Positions 36,301 to 46,900 of a stretch of DNA of 64,000 nucleotides are shown piece by piece (position 1 is the first letter of the stretch; each line of letters starts with the position of its first letter). The notes under the pieces were generated by a model. It did not search any database and was not told the DNA's origin. It was given only the letters and a program-made list of their open reading frames with translations. The stretch comes from Rubinisphaera italica (lineage in GTDB: Bacteria > Planctomycetota > Planctomycetia > Planctomycetales > Planctomycetaceae). Location: NCBI RefSeq assembly GCF_007859715.1, contig NZ_SJPG01000001.1, positions 496,001-560,000 of the forward strand, written 5' to 3'. The translations under genes were made by a program, and so were the position numbers.

Positions 36301-39300
36301 TGATTGACGGCCAGATCGCGACTTGCTTCAAAGGAATTGGTTCGCTGTGTCTGTTGAGCCAGACTGCTATCGGTGCGGAAGACCTGTTGTGTGGTTTCGT
36401 AGTCTGTCTGGTAAGTCAGATCGGACTCGAGGGTCGCCATGCTGTAGATATTCCAGGCGGTATCGAGTTGACCCTGGCGGATCGCTTCGGCTGCGGCGAT
36501 GCCATCGGCGTAGCCGTTGTCGGCGGTATTGATGGCCTCTTCGTAGTTATTGTCGGCCACAGTTTGAGCGGTTTGATAGGCGACATAAGAAGTTGCGTAA
36601 GCCTGCATGTAGGCCAGCTGAGCAGCGGCTTCGGCAGCAGCCTGTTGATCTTCGTCTGTTCCGGAAGTGGTGGCCTGAGCGGCCGCGGCTGTGGATTCGT
36701 TCTGAGCGACGGCGATTTGATAGTCGACCAGAGCCTGTGTGGTCGCCGTCACTTTGAGAGCTGCTGCGTCCTGAATTGCTCCTTCATAAATTGCCCGGGC
36801 ATTCTGAACGGCCAGTCGATAGATTTCTTCCAAATCGCGGATGGTGGCATCCTGAGCTCCGTAGATGACCGCCTCGTTTTCAGCCTGAGTGATCAGCAAA
36901 TCGTTCGGACGAGCAGGCAATGCGGAAATGGCCGAATGATAGGTCGCCTCGGCGGCGTTAATCGCATTGGCTTGTGCGAGGGCGTTGTTACTCAGTGCGG
37001 TCGCGTTGCTGACAAGTGCATCTCCGACGCCGGTGACGAGAGTCGTCAGGGAGCCGCTGATCGCATTGTTGCGGTCGTTCTGATCGGACTGCAAAGCGGC
37101 GACATGGTCATCGAAGGCCTGATCCTGAGACCAACCGTTGTAGCCACCAGTACGAAGGTAGCTGACCTGATCGTCGGCGATGTTGTTGATCCAGTTGGCA
37201 TAATGCGTGGTGGTGGCGTTGTCGTAGGAGGCCCGGGTTTGACGGAGGGAATCCTCGGTTGTGGTTTGTGCATTCAAATCCTGCTGCCAGCGTGTTTGAT
37301 TCGCCTGGGTGATTTGTTGCTGATAGGCCGCTTCGGCTTTCTGTGTCAACTCCTGAGTATCGGCTTCCCAGGTACTCCAGGCGGCATCAACGGTTTCCCA
37401 TTCGGTCTGCAGAGCCTCGTAGGCGGTTTGCTCGGCGGCCTGAGAATTGGTTCGGAGAGCTTGAGCAGCCGACTGGACGATTTGATCATATGTTGCCTGA
37501 GCACTGTTAACGGCAGTGGTATAAGCCAGGTCGGCTTCAGCAATGGCTGCATGATAGGCTCCGACTTCCGGAGCGATTTCACCGGAAGTGGTGAGAGTAG
37601 CGACCCAAGTGGCCAACTGATCGGCCTTTTCCGTAGCGAGTTCTTCCTGATAGGTCTGGTAGGCCAGGCGAATCGCATCTCGAGCAATCTGATCGGCCGT
37701 CTGTGTTGCATCTTCTTCAGAGATGCGAATTGAACGGGTCGTTTCGTAGTACTGATTGGAATCTGCACGAGTGCCATTGGATAACGTTTGCTGTTGTCCA
37801 GCGACCGTTTCTGTGTAGGCGTTGCGAGCGGAAGTGGAGTCGGTTACATAAGTTGACGTCGCATTCGAGACGTCGGTAGCCCAGGTACGAGTGAGGTTCG
37901 AGACTTCATTCTGGTAAGAAAGTCGCAAATTCTGCTGCGATTGAGCGTTCGATTCCTGAGCCCGGGAAACATTCTCTGTAAAGGACAATTCGGACTGATC
38001 CTGTGCCCCGGCGGCATCGAATCCTGTAATAGGGACGACGCGAATCGGTTTGCCTTCGTCATCGTATTCCACAGTACCCTGTGACTGATAATAGGTCGAG
38101 TCGACGGTGGATCTCAAGGTGGAACTGGCTGAAATCAGACTTTGCTGTAAGCTGTTTCTTTGCTGCAATGACTGATCGAGTTGAGTTTTCTGAGCGGTCG
38201 CAGCCTGACTTTTGAATTGCGTTAAATGAGTTTTCTTTTGTGCCAGCAATTGTTCCTGGGCGTCATTAATGGTTGTCTGTTGAGCGATTGCAGCATCGAG
38301 TTTTGCATGAGCAAAATCGGCTTGTTTTTGAGCCGTATTTGTAGCTCGCGTAATTGAGGCTGTGGAAAGAGCACTGGTGTTATTCGGTGTTGCTGTGGCA
38401 CGTGTGTACTTTGCCTGAGCGACAGCGGCCTGATATCGAGACCAGGCGGAATCGACAGTTGTATTCCAGGCATTGATCTGATTGAGTTGGGCCTGCGCGA
38501 CATTTTGCTGATAAGCATTCGCTGCGTTGGCCAACGCTTCACTCTTTTGTCCAGCCGCCTCAGCCTGATCGATTGCGGCTTGCCTGGCCGCATCAATTTC
38601 ACTCCTCTGCAAAGCAATTCCTTCGTCCCAACCAGCCTGATAGGCTGTCTTACTATTCTGTTCGACCGTCGAGTCGTGTGTTTCCTGCGCGGCTTGAATC
38701 GCTTGTTCGTGAGCATATTCCGCATCGATGATTGACTGTTGATTCGTCACGCTTGCCGCAGTAATCGCTTCCTGTTCAGCACGGTACGCCGAGTCTGTGG
38801 CACTCGACCAGGCTGCCTGAGCCGTAATGCGACTGACATGATACTGCGCACTGGCGGCGGCTTGAGCATCATCGAGGGATTCTTGAGCAGTCTCCAGTGC
38901 CGCGATGTATTCAGCCCCTTGCATTTGTGAATAAGCGGCCCCTGTTTCGTTATGCGTAATGACATTTCCATCTGGCATAACGGCATAGAATGACATTGTA
39001 GGAACCGTCAAAACATCATGATCGATTTGAGCGATCTCATTGGCATGATCACGGTAGGCCGATTGATGGTCCCGAGCCGAAGCATGGGAAGCCTGGATCA
39101 TACTTTGGTTCATTTCGTGCAACGCTTCTGCCAGAGCATCGTTCTTCGTTTTGGCTTCAGTCGCTTGTGTGATTGCCAGCTCTTTATTGGCATCGGCAAT
39201 TTTTGTGGTTTTTTCCTCTTCTCCCTGTGCAGTTGCAGTTGACAGATCGGCTGCGGCACTTGCATTGTCAATCGCTTCGGTTTTGTCGGCTTCGGTGACT

Positions 39301-42300
39301 GTTGCGATCGCACCGGCCAATGCGCTGGCGGATTCTGAAACTCGAGATTGGTAGTTGCTGTTTAAAGTATCGACATAGGCTTTTTCAGCAGCGAACAGAT
39401 CCAGTTGATAGTCCGATTCTGGCCCAGGATTGGCACTGGCCCATGCGTTGAGTGCACTTTCCAGAGCTGAGTTGTAAGCCGAAGCGAAAGCAACTTGATA
39501 GCCTGCCACGCTGGTTTGATAGGCCGCTTGAGCACTTGCAGCACCAGACTTAAATGCGGCGACCGCATTGGCGATCCCTTCGGTTTGTTGCTTCGAGAGA
39601 TCCGCCATCGTTTCCGCATATTGGGTTTCGGCACGAGCGATGGCGGTTAGCTTACGATGTTGGAATTCTGCGGACGCTTTCGCACTCGCTTCGGCTGCAG
39701 CATTTTGTGCTTTTTCGACTTCCATTCGGAGTTCGCTCAACTGGATCAGCAAAGGCTCGCGACTCGAATAGTAAGCGGCTGTGTTCTGGTAGTTGAGATC
39801 GTTGTTCGCTTGACGATAAGTAAGTTCCGCAGCTTTTAACGCATCATTGAAATCCTGCTCAATCTGAATCATTCCATCAATATAAAGATCGTATTCTTCT
39901 TCGGTATATTGTTGACTATCCAGATCTGAAATGGCGGCCTCTTTCTCATTCCAGGCATCAATAAAGGCTTGTTGAAGTGCGGCATAAGCAGGCGTATCCT
40001 CAGAATAAGATTCATTAACCTGCAGATTCTCTATTTGGTCTAATAGCGAATTGATCTGGTCCTGCAATGCGGCAATTTGGCCATTGGTCTGTTGCTGCCC
40101 ATTAGAGTTTCCGGAATTGACACTACTGGGATTCTCGGCGGCTGTTATTGCAGCCGCCAGCACTGCTTGTGCAGCCGCTGATTGCTGAGCCACACCTCTT
40201 GACGAAGAATTGACGGCTTGTAAGTAAGCAGTTGCCAGTTGTTTGAGAGCATCTTCGTATTGCAGTTGAGCAGACTGAGTCTCTGAATCTAAAGAAGACT
40301 GAGCCTGGGCGACTGCGGATAGGAAAGCGAGGTCATCTTCCACACCCGGAGCGTTCGTCGAGCCCGTCATGACACCACTCGAATTCGCAGTGCTGCCAGC
40401 ATTCAAATAACTTGAATTGGCCAGCGGAGTCGTGAGTGCAGGGGCAGGAGGCTGCGTGATCTTCGGCGGAGGAGCGATAGGGGCGAACTGATTGCGATTA
40501 AATGTAGTCGTGACGCCTGTGAAACTTCCAATCTCGCTTTGGAATGTCGACGAAGACGCGGCTAACTCGGTTTCATAATCAGAAAGTGCCTGAGCGACAT
40601 TTGAGGAATAGGTGCCATTTGCACCGTCAATGATGCCGTCACGAGTGGCAGATGCAGTTGTAATAATGCCATTATAAGTTCCCGCGGCAGCATCGTCTCC
40701 AGCCACATGATCTGGCGGAAGCGTCGATCCCGATCCCTCACCTCCCGATCCCCCTTCTGGAGGATCCACAGGAGTCGTCTCCGGCACTAATGTCGGCACA
40801 AAGGTGGCTTCCTCCACCCAAGTCCACTCCAGCGACACCCAGTCGCCTCGGACGGCTTGCCGGGTTTCCGGATTCCATTGCACCGTTCGGACACGAGTCG
40901 TCTGAGCTCCCAGGGCAATACCGACGGGCATATATTGGAATGATCCCGTTGCAGAAACCTCTGCCGTCCCATCAACAGTTTCGCCAGTTGCCAAGTGAGA
41001 AAACTCTAGAGAAATTCCCGCAGCCTGCTCACCGGCATCGATGGCACCACGGAGCAGAGGATTGGATGTTTCCAGGTCCGTTGCATCCGCACCATTGTCA
41101 TCAGCCAGACCAAACTCCGAGATCACCGGAGTGAGTAACGTCCGAGCTTCCAATTGGAAAAAGAGAGTCGACCATGAGCCGGTGACAAACTGTCCGGCCT
41201 GATCATCCCAAACCGAGGTTCGCATTCGCAAACTGTTAAGTCCAGCAGCAAGACCAGCCGCAGTATAGCGGAAGTTTCCGTTCTCATCGGAAGTGGCCCG
41301 TCCATCAATGAGATCATCTCCATCATGATCAAATTCAACGACGATCCCGGCAATTTCCGCCGCATCCTCGTTGTAACTGGAATTCCCGGATTGAGAACCA
41401 TCGGGAATCAAACCAAACAGTATTTCTCCCTGATAATAGCCGTCTAACTGCCCCGTAATTTCTGGCAGATAGGTTGACCAATTCGCTTCGTTTTCACCCA
41501 AATCGTGCACCAATTGCACGGAACTGATTCCGGCGACTGGTGTCGCGCTGGACTGGAATGTGACTTCTTTCCAATTCCCGGTGACGGGATTACCCGTGAG
41601 AGGATCTTCGACAAGGCTACGTGCCCGAATCGTGACCTGGCTTCCATCGAGACCCGCAGGATCGTAAGTGAATCGACCTTGTGAATCGGTCCAGGCAGAT
41701 CCGTCGATTTGATCGTCGCCGTCGTGATCAAACTCGACCTGCACAAATGCGATTTCTGTCTCTGGTCCACTTAAACGCCCCATCAGACGATTTGCAGGAG
41801 CCGATTCTGGATCGATTGGGGTTTCATATCCCTCGCCAGAAGGTTCCTGATTGCTCCAGCCTGAACCCAGGTAGAGGTCCGTTATGCCTGGAGCCACATA
41901 GGGGAGCAATTCAAAACTGAACGAAATCCATCCCGGCGTGAGATTCTCTCCCGTGACTGGATCAGTGACGACCGATCGCACCTGTATAGTTTGTGGTCCG
42001 GGAGATAAACCCTCTGGTTGATAACTGAACGGAATTAAATCGAGAGCATCAATCACGTCTACGGATTGAGTCGCTTCTGCAACTCCATCACCATCATGAT
42101 CGAATTCCAGCAGCACAGTTCCGGCGGTTTCTATACCCGCGACAACACCACTTAACAACGGATTCGTCGCCGTCCAGCCCTCAGGCGTTTCGGTCCCGAA
42201 TGCCAACCCGATCGATTGCACCAGGGTGCTGCTAATCAGGACGGTCCCTGTCGTTTCATTTCCGGCTGAATCTGTCACGGTATAGGTAAATTGATCTTCG

Positions 42301-42818
42301 CCCAGAGAGCCGATGGCGGAGAGATAAGTCAGTCGCAAGGGATGATTGTTGACATCTGGTTGAAACACGATTCCCGAGGTCGGGTTTGACCAGGAAACGA
42401 TTTCGAGTTCGTCTCCCTCCGGATCAGACAAACTGCCCTGGAGTTCAATGATCAAGGGCTGGCCGGAACGGACTGCCACTTCAGTATCTACGGCAACGGG
42501 GGCTTCATTTTCATCGAGGAGATTGATAGTAACGACCGCTGTTGTCGTCTCGCTGTCAGAACTGTCCACCTGAATTTCGAGGGTGTGAGAAGTCACAGCC
42601 TCATAGTCAAGACTGGCTCCTGTATTGACAGTAATCTCTCCTGTGTTCTGATCGATACTGAAGAATGTGGCGTCTACACCCGGTAAGATTTGATAAGTGT
42701 AGGTCACTCCCACATTCGGTTGAGGAACTTCAACCTGCCCTACACTCTCACCGGCGAGGGCAAGTTCCGACAAGTTGAATACGGCATCAGGCAGCGCAAT
42801 TGCATCAGGTGGATTCAA
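33327..42818 (-). CDS. C-terminal two-thirds of giant polymorphic toxin (separated by IS30)
   Basis: 3,163 codons; the apparent TTG start lies in the IS30 end. Order: rest of the split cadherin-type region and a cadherin domain (to about 110); a bacterial Ig-like domain (to about 200); four or more repeats with FDHDGDD-x-IDG calcium-site-like loops (to about 700); a Pro/Gly linker; a helical rod rich in Ala, Gln and Tyr (about 720-2,300); the shared segment (about 2,360-2,750); a charged coiled coil (EEEIRKLEEEKSDI); and a tip of about 250 residues (MRHLVGDLIPNSGTLANRLD ... GKVISSFIPDENQLQ) with spaced His and Arg residues, which could be a BECR-type RNase. The tip call is weak. Transcription from the co-oriented IS30 copy could still read into this part. 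Confidence 0.85.
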   Translation of the reverse strand: MNPPDAIALPDAVFNLSELALAGESVGQVEVPQPNVGVTYTYQILPGVDATFFSIDQNTGEITVNTGASLDYEAVTSHTLEIQVDSSDSETTTAVVTINLLDENEAPVAVDTEVAVRSGQPLIIELQGSLSDPEGDELEIVSWSNPTSGIVFQPDVNNHPLRLTYLSAIGSLGEDQFTYTVTDSAGNETTGTVLISSTLVQSIGLAFGTETPEGWTATNPLLSGVVAGIETAGTVLLEFDHDGDGVAEATQSVDVIDALDLIPFSYQPEGLSPGPQTIQVRSVVTDPVTGENLTPGWISFSFELLPYVAPGITDLYLGSGWSNQEPSGEGYETPIDPESAPANRLMGRLSGPETEIAFVQVEFDHDGDDQIDGSAWTDSQGRFTYDPAGLDGSQVTIRARSLVEDPLTGNPVTGNWKEVTFQSSATPVAGISSVQLVHDLGENEANWSTYLPEITGQLDGYYQGEILFGLIPDGSQSGNSSYNEDAAEIAGIVVEFDHDGDDLIDGRATSDENGNFRYTAAGLAAGLNSLRMRTSVWDDQAGQFVTGSWSTLFFQLEARTLLTPVISEFGLADDNGADATDLETSNPLLRGAIDAGEQAAGISLEFSHLATGETVDGTAEVSATGSFQYMPVGIALGAQTTRVRTVQWNPETRQAVRGDWVSLEWTWVEEATFVPTLVPETTPVDPPEGGSGGEGSGSTLPPDHVAGDDAAAGTYNGIITTASATRDGIIDGANGTYSSNVAQALSDYETELAASSSTFQSEIGSFTGVTTTFNRNQFAPIAPPPKITQPPAPALTTPLANSSYLNAGSTANSSGVMTGSTNAPGVEDDLAFLSAVAQAQSSLDSETQSAQLQYEDALKQLATAYLQAVNSSSRGVAQQSAAAQAVLAAAITAAENPSSVNSGNSNGQQQTNGQIAALQDQINSLLDQIENLQVNESYSEDTPAYAALQQAFIDAWNEKEAAISDLDSQQYTEEEYDLYIDGMIQIEQDFNDALKAAELTYRQANNDLNYQNTAAYYSSREPLLIQLSELRMEVEKAQNAAAEASAKASAEFQHRKLTAIARAETQYAETMADLSKQQTEGIANAVAAFKSGAASAQAAYQTSVAGYQVAFASAYNSALESALNAWASANPGPESDYQLDLFAAEKAYVDTLNSNYQSRVSESASALAGAIATVTEADKTEAIDNASAAADLSTATAQGEEEKTTKIADANKELAITQATEAKTKNDALAEALHEMNQSMIQASHASARDHQSAYRDHANEIAQIDHDVLTVPTMSFYAVMPDGNVITHNETGAAYSQMQGAEYIAALETAQESLDDAQAAASAQYHVSRITAQAAWSSATDSAYRAEQEAITAASVTNQQSIIDAEYAHEQAIQAAQETHDSTVEQNSKTAYQAGWDEGIALQRSEIDAARQAAIDQAEAAGQKSEALANAANAYQQNVAQAQLNQINAWNTTVDSAWSRYQAAVAQAKYTRATATPNNTSALSTASITRATNTAQKQADFAHAKLDAAIAQQTTINDAQEQLLAQKKTHLTQFKSQAATAQKTQLDQSLQQRNSLQQSLISASSTLRSTVDSTYYQSQGTVEYDDEGKPIRVVPITGFDAAGAQDQSELSFTENVSRAQESNAQSQQNLRLSYQNEVSNLTRTWATDVSNATSTYVTDSTSARNAYTETVAGQQQTLSNGTRADSNQYYETTRSIRISEEDATQTADQIARDAIRLAYQTYQEELATEKADQLATWVATLTTSGEIAPEVGAYHAAIAEADLAYTTAVNSAQATYDQIVQSAAQALRTNSQAAEQTAYEALQTEWETVDAAWSTWEADTQELTQKAEAAYQQQITQANQTRWQQDLNAQTTTEDSLRQTRASYDNATTTHYANWINNIADDQVSYLRTGGYNGWSQDQAFDDHVAALQSDQNDRNNAISGSLTTLVTGVGDALVSNATALSNNALAQANAINAAEATYHSAISALPARPNDLLITQAENEAVIYGAQDATIRDLEEIYRLAVQNARAIYEGAIQDAAALKVTATTQALVDYQIAVAQNESTAAAAQATTSGTDEDQQAAAEAAAQLAYMQAYATSYVAYQTAQTVADNNYEEAINTADNGYADGIAAAEAIRQGQLDTAWNIYSMATLESDLTYQTDYETTQQVFRTDSSLAQQTQRTNSFEASRDLAVNQATAQRDYQNGQRPDAATPSTSTGYNSLLTQESETYDQAVNGSRLAYQGSTVDSQQGYHTGLSQASRDDQARYLEAERLYDIAIADANLAFEQARIAAQTTRRGLVAEADADYAYEIAQADAAHISGERAANVAAWTSLSTDLGTPYAQFKLDEAQAQADTWDAVKTQYIAQYNPAGSDNFATANLTASTSRDQAWTTYALAQATINHQQEVDRLNLKAGFDLGITDAQHQQTTKLAEVQQQFQQAKYGIEGYSQSDYDYAGLAVETYEDEYGNPITYEPSRDTVYRNSVKQAWRDGDQTQSTARLDYVTNLSGIHQTTEADLAEVNRIYQQALADANRTASDTRALVRTTFNKLEADTYAQETAAWTTSAPTPWHKQAAQNAEAQADYIEIEQTQLLAKKQAENAAERDYAHQRELARETLSSSRAIEYANEAIDQQQFLENGGDEYYDETYDAYQNVTVDLPTGVSYESDSDPQHYENSLSDDNFSGQLNLNGTFGSQIGNGNNDPGSSEDGYASYELASQQSGNVRGSSFSSNNALGSLGSSSAQINGVQNVNWTGNLENQQTNQQDGSQITSVEFGGTEAWQSQSNRITDGIPDDLEDVGEFGSQANNSEGNSNPTELPLPPLNEEHEFIGPVFDYYHDTSDLPDGNYFDVYGLSPDEFELFEELVAEINSLRKQIERVEEEIRKLEEEKSDILFFSWLRNSWFDEQINKKINEKLDLEARLRELEEKFTELGFGNSASYGQGSDWTHGGNSRPKAGGPGLEGAVAAYEASRMYRHEQGLIPDNIYIKAITVYYGLKDARAIAEGGINLSKGAWEILERKLKTSKARRSAFNETAEEAFENAQKNRTFDDPNDWPSHGGEYIDDMPNFGNGQPFGSRGLTDDAAESALDGMRNDGGHAMRHLVGDLIPNSGTLANRLDTFKQIANEILRNPEHVAPWRIGATQGTAYLGTSGGRRVVIVVADEGPYAGKVISSFIPDENQLQLILGR
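34560..35755 (-). repeat. Shared toxin segment, copy A (in the giant gene)
   Basis: Part upstream in the gene (35068-35755) is nearly identical in DNA to copy C, and 35502-35755 to copy D. Downstream of about 35060 only the protein pattern is kept (NVTVDLPTGV, SAQINGVQNVNWTGNL). The sharp change marks a probable recombination point. Confidence 0.85.
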
Positions 42819-43907
42819 TTTTGAAATGCACGGGTTTTGGGTTCGAACAGTTCGTGTGGTGATTTGAATTGGTACTTTTTGCGAGGCCGGTTGTTCAACT
42901 CCATCACAGCCGCTTGAATATCCTCGGCTTTCAGTTTACGGAAATCGCTCCCCTTCAGGAAGTATTGCCGCAGAAGCCCGTTGGTGTTCTCATTCTGGCC
43001 GCGTTGCCACGGCTGGCGAGCCGGAGCAAAATAGATCGCACAATGCAGGGCTTGCTCCAACTCTCGATGACCCGAAAACTCACTCCCGTTGTCCGTCGTC
43101 AAAGTTCGAATCAATGACGATGGCAACCCCTCAAACGCAAACACCGAAGCCGCGTTCAACGTCGATGCTTTCTTGTCCGGCAGATAGCTCGCCACAAGAT
43201 AGCCGGTCTTGCGTTCGACATGCGTGACAATGTAGCCGGTCCCCTTTTGACCCTCGATGGTATCCGATTCCCAGTGCCCGATCCGCGAACGATTGCGTGC
43301 AGAAACCGGTCGCTGATCCATTGGCTTTTTGGTCGGGTCGCATCGTCTGGAGATCCCTGTGCCGTAGCGTTTGCGGCGTTTCTTTCTCGATTGACGCAGC
43401 TGCCTGTAGATGTTGCCGCCCTGCTTTTTGTTTGCTTTGATCCAGGCGTAAATCGTCTCAATGGATATTCGCATTCTGGCCTCCCGAGGATGCAGTCGCA
43501 AGAGTTGACCTGCAATCTGTTCCGGCGACCACTTGAGAGACAACTTATCGAGCAGGAATTCTTTGAGCGGAGCGTGGTTGAGTTTCCAGGGGAGTTTGCA
43601 GAGTTGTCGACGCCGTCGCGCTTTGCGGTCGGCTTTCCCGGCGAAATACTTCCCGGTCGCATCCGAATTCCGCCGCAGTTCTCGGGAGATCGTGCTGGGG
43701 TCTCGGGATAACTCGCGCGCAATTTCTATTCGAGAGTGTCCCAGGGCGTGCATGTGCGCTATGGAATCACGTTCCTCAGCAGTAAGATGCGTGTGTGACA
43801 TTCGTGATTTCTTCTTAGTAGGATTGATGGTCGTTTGGTCAAAACAAACCATCTCACGAATGTCACTCTTTTTCCATCAACCCGTGCATTTCAAAATTGA
43901 ATCCACC
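42808..43907 (-). mobile_element. IS30-family insertion sequence, copy 2 (1,100 bp)
   Basis: Same ends and length as copy 1, inverted relative to it. Target duplication TCA (42805-42807 and 43908-43910). It sits between two cadherin domains of the giant gene in the same orientation as that gene. Deleting the element and one TCA fuses the two halves in frame (LTDEH then DAIALPDAVFNLSE). Confidence 0.96.
42815..43852 (-). CDS. IS30-family transposase (copy 2)
   Basis: 345 residues, identical to copy 1: HTH (IEIARELSRDPSTISRELRR) and DDE core (ESDTIEGQKG, TTDNGSEFSG, QNENTNGLLRQ). Identity of both copies means a recently active element; either could supply transposase for both. Confidence 0.95.
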   Translation of the reverse strand: MVCFDQTTINPTKKKSRMSHTHLTAEERDSIAHMHALGHSRIEIARELSRDPSTISRELRRNSDATGKYFAGKADRKARRRRQLCKLPWKLNHAPLKEFLLDKLSLKWSPEQIAGQLLRLHPREARMRISIETIYAWIKANKKQGGNIYRQLRQSRKKRRKRYGTGISRRCDPTKKPMDQRPVSARNRSRIGHWESDTIEGQKGTGYIVTHVERKTGYLVASYLPDKKASTLNAASVFAFEGLPSSLIRTLTTDNGSEFSGHRELEQALHCAIYFAPARQPWQRGQNENTNGLLRQYFLKGSDFRKLKAEDIQAAVMELNNRPRKKYQFKSPHELFEPKTRAFQN

Positions 43908-46900
43908 TCATGCTCATCTGTCAGATCAATAACAATCTGAGTAGTTGCTGAGACTTCGTAAGTGTTTTCCACTTGTACGGTCAATGTGAATTGAGGATTT
44001 TCCTCATAATCCAGAGGAGTGCCATCATTAACGGTGAGTTGACCTGTCGACCCATCAATGGAAAATGCTCCCAAATCATTGCCGGCTATGATCGTGTAGA
44101 CCAGTGTCTGATTGGGATCGGGATCTGTTGCCGTGACCTGACCAACAACCGTTCCCTGACCCACATTTTCAGCTAATGTAAATTGATAAGAGGCGGCATC
44201 GAAGGCGGGAGGTTCGTCACCCAGCAGTACGACATCAATCGTTCCTGTACTTTCTCCACCATGCTCATCCCGAACTATATAGGTGATCGTCTCCGTCCCT
44301 GCCACCGCTGGATTGGTTCGTTCATAGTGGATCACAAAACGATCATCAGCAAAGTTGCCGGAATACTGAAAGTAAGATTCCCAACTACCGTAATAGCTCT
44401 GAACGTAGTCATCGACAGAGGAGTAGCCACCATAATTTTCATATTCGCTTTGTAAACTTGTTGACACAAAGCGAATGACGGAAGCTGTTCCCAAGGTCGC
44501 TGCTGAAACGGAGATCAGTGTCAGAGCAGAACCCTCTGGATCACTATCATTGGCAATGGGATCGAGAGTTCCCGATTCATTGGCTTGGACAACGAGCGTG
44601 TCATTCTGAACATCCGGGAGCAGATTGGGTGCCACGCTGACCGTAACACTGGCAGTCGTTGTTGCTCCCTGTGAGTCAACCAGAGTGTAGCTAAAGACAT
44701 CATCTCCACTGAAACCAACATCCGGCGTGTATTCATACTGATAGCTGAGTGAATTGTTTCCCGAATAGTTGTAGTAACTGTTGTACCAGTCTTCAAAATT
44801 GCCGTAATAATACTGGCCATTGCTGATCCAGTTATTCCAGGTCGATTCCGAAACATCAGGCAGCAGTGAAATACTCCCACCTGAGGGATCAGCAATACTT
44901 TGAATCGATAGAGTATGCCCCTCAGGATCCGAATCATTAGACAGCAGATTTAAAACGACCGCTGCGCCAGGACCTGTCGAGTAGGTATCATTTCCGGCGA
45001 CTGGTGCTTGATTTGAAGTAACACTCACTGTCACACTGGCTGTGGCTGTCGCTCCCTGGGAATCGATAACAGTGTATGAAAACGTATCATCTCCACCGAA
45101 CCCGGTATCCGGTGTGTACTCGTACTGGTAGGCCAACGGATTCGAGCCTGAGTAATTGTAATAGCTGTTGTACCAGTCTTCAAAATTGCTGTAATAATTC
45201 TGCCCTTGAGCGAGCCAGTAGTTCCAGGTTGACTCAGACACATCAGGCTTGAGAACCACCGTCCCGTTGGCAGGATCTTCAATACTCTGGATGGAGATCG
45301 TCTGTCCTTCGGGATCAGAATCATTGATTAGTAAATTGAGAACGACCGATTCTCCAGGACCAACAGAGTATGCGTCAGGAGACGCATCTGGAGCCTGATT
45401 CCCGGCGACGCTAACAGTCACGCTGGCGGTATTGGTTGCCCCCTGAGAGTCAATGATCGTGTAATCAAAGACATCGTCGCCGCCGAAACCAGCGTCAGGC
45501 GTGTATTCGTACTGATAAGTCAGCGGATTGCTACCGGAGTAGTTGTAATAGCTGGAATACCAGTCCTCAAAATTGCTGTAGTAATTTTGTCCCTGAGAGA
45601 GCCAGTTATTCCAGATGGACTCTGAAACGCTTGGGACTATCGCAATCGTGCCGTTCGCTGGACTGGCAATACTGTCGATCGAAATCTCATGCCCTTCGGG
45701 ATCGGAATCATTTGTCAGCAGGTTTAGCACAATCGCTTCGCCAGGGCCTGTAGAGTAGGTATCATCGACGGCGACTGGGGCCTGATTTCCCGCCACGCTG
45801 ATCGTCACACTGGCCGAGGCGGTTGCCCCTTGAGCATCTTCAATTGTATAGATGAATACGTCATCACCACTGAATCCGACATCAGGAGTATACTCATACT
45901 GGTAACTGAGCGGATTGTTTCCCGAGTAGTTGTAGTAACTGTTGTACCAGTCGGCAAAAACGCTGTAGTAATTCTGCCCGTTATTGATCCAGTTGTTCCA
46001 GATCGATGTGGAAACATCCGGTACCAGAGTGACCGTCCCATTAGCCGGATCGGCGACACTGACAATTTGAATCGGATCTCCTTCCGGATCTGAATCATTG
46101 GCCATCAATGTCAAGACGACAGTTTCTCCAGGATCGACAGCAAAGCCATCGGCGACCGCAATCGGAGTCTGATTGGCGGTCACATTCACTGTAATTATAC
46201 CGGTACTCTGGATCCCGGCTGCATCTTCGACCACATAGGTCAGTGTTTCATCCCCGTTGAAATTCGGATCCGTACTGGTATACAGAACTTCAAATTTATT
46301 GATCAGCGAAGGATCACCCGAGTAATAGCTTGAATAGTAATAATCCCAACTTCCGTAATAACTTTGGACATACTCATCAATTGAGTTGTAGTATCCATAT
46401 TGAGACTGAGAGTAGTATTCATTTTGTAAAGATGCCGGAACAACACGGACCAATCCTACTGTTCCTGCAATGGCACCTGTGACAGAAACCAGCGTTAACT
46501 CAGATCCTTCCGGATCCGTGTCATTGACGAGCGGATCAATCGAGACCGAATCCCCTCCAGCCACACTCACAGTATCATTCACGGTCACAGGAGCCTGGTC
46601 TCCAGTGACCGTCACCTCCACTGTTCCTGTGGATTGAGCCCCTGCAGCATCTTCAACGATGTAGGTGAATGTATCTACGCCGTCAAAAGTTGCATTGGTG
46701 CTGGTGTATTTCACGACCAGACGGTCATCAGTAGGATTGCCATAGTATTGAAAATACTGACTCCAGCTGCCGTAATTGTAATTGACATACTCGTCGATAC
46801 TGGCATAGCCGCTGGAGTTGCTCTGATACTCACTCAGTAAACTGGGAGGAATATATCGAGTGATTTCCGCAGTTCCCTCGCTCCCGTTACTCACTGAAAT

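Noticed and set aside
36189..37733. 514-codon plus-strand open frame (and others at 35064, 35867, 39018)
   Set aside because: They lie antisense to the giant toxin gene in its compositionally biased helical rod; they have no ribosome-binding sites or recognisable domains.
23149..43907. Inversion between the two inverted IS30 copies as a tip-switching mechanism
   Set aside because: Flipping the segment would place the cassette 3 coding strand antisense to the giant 5' part, so it would not produce a fused toxin.
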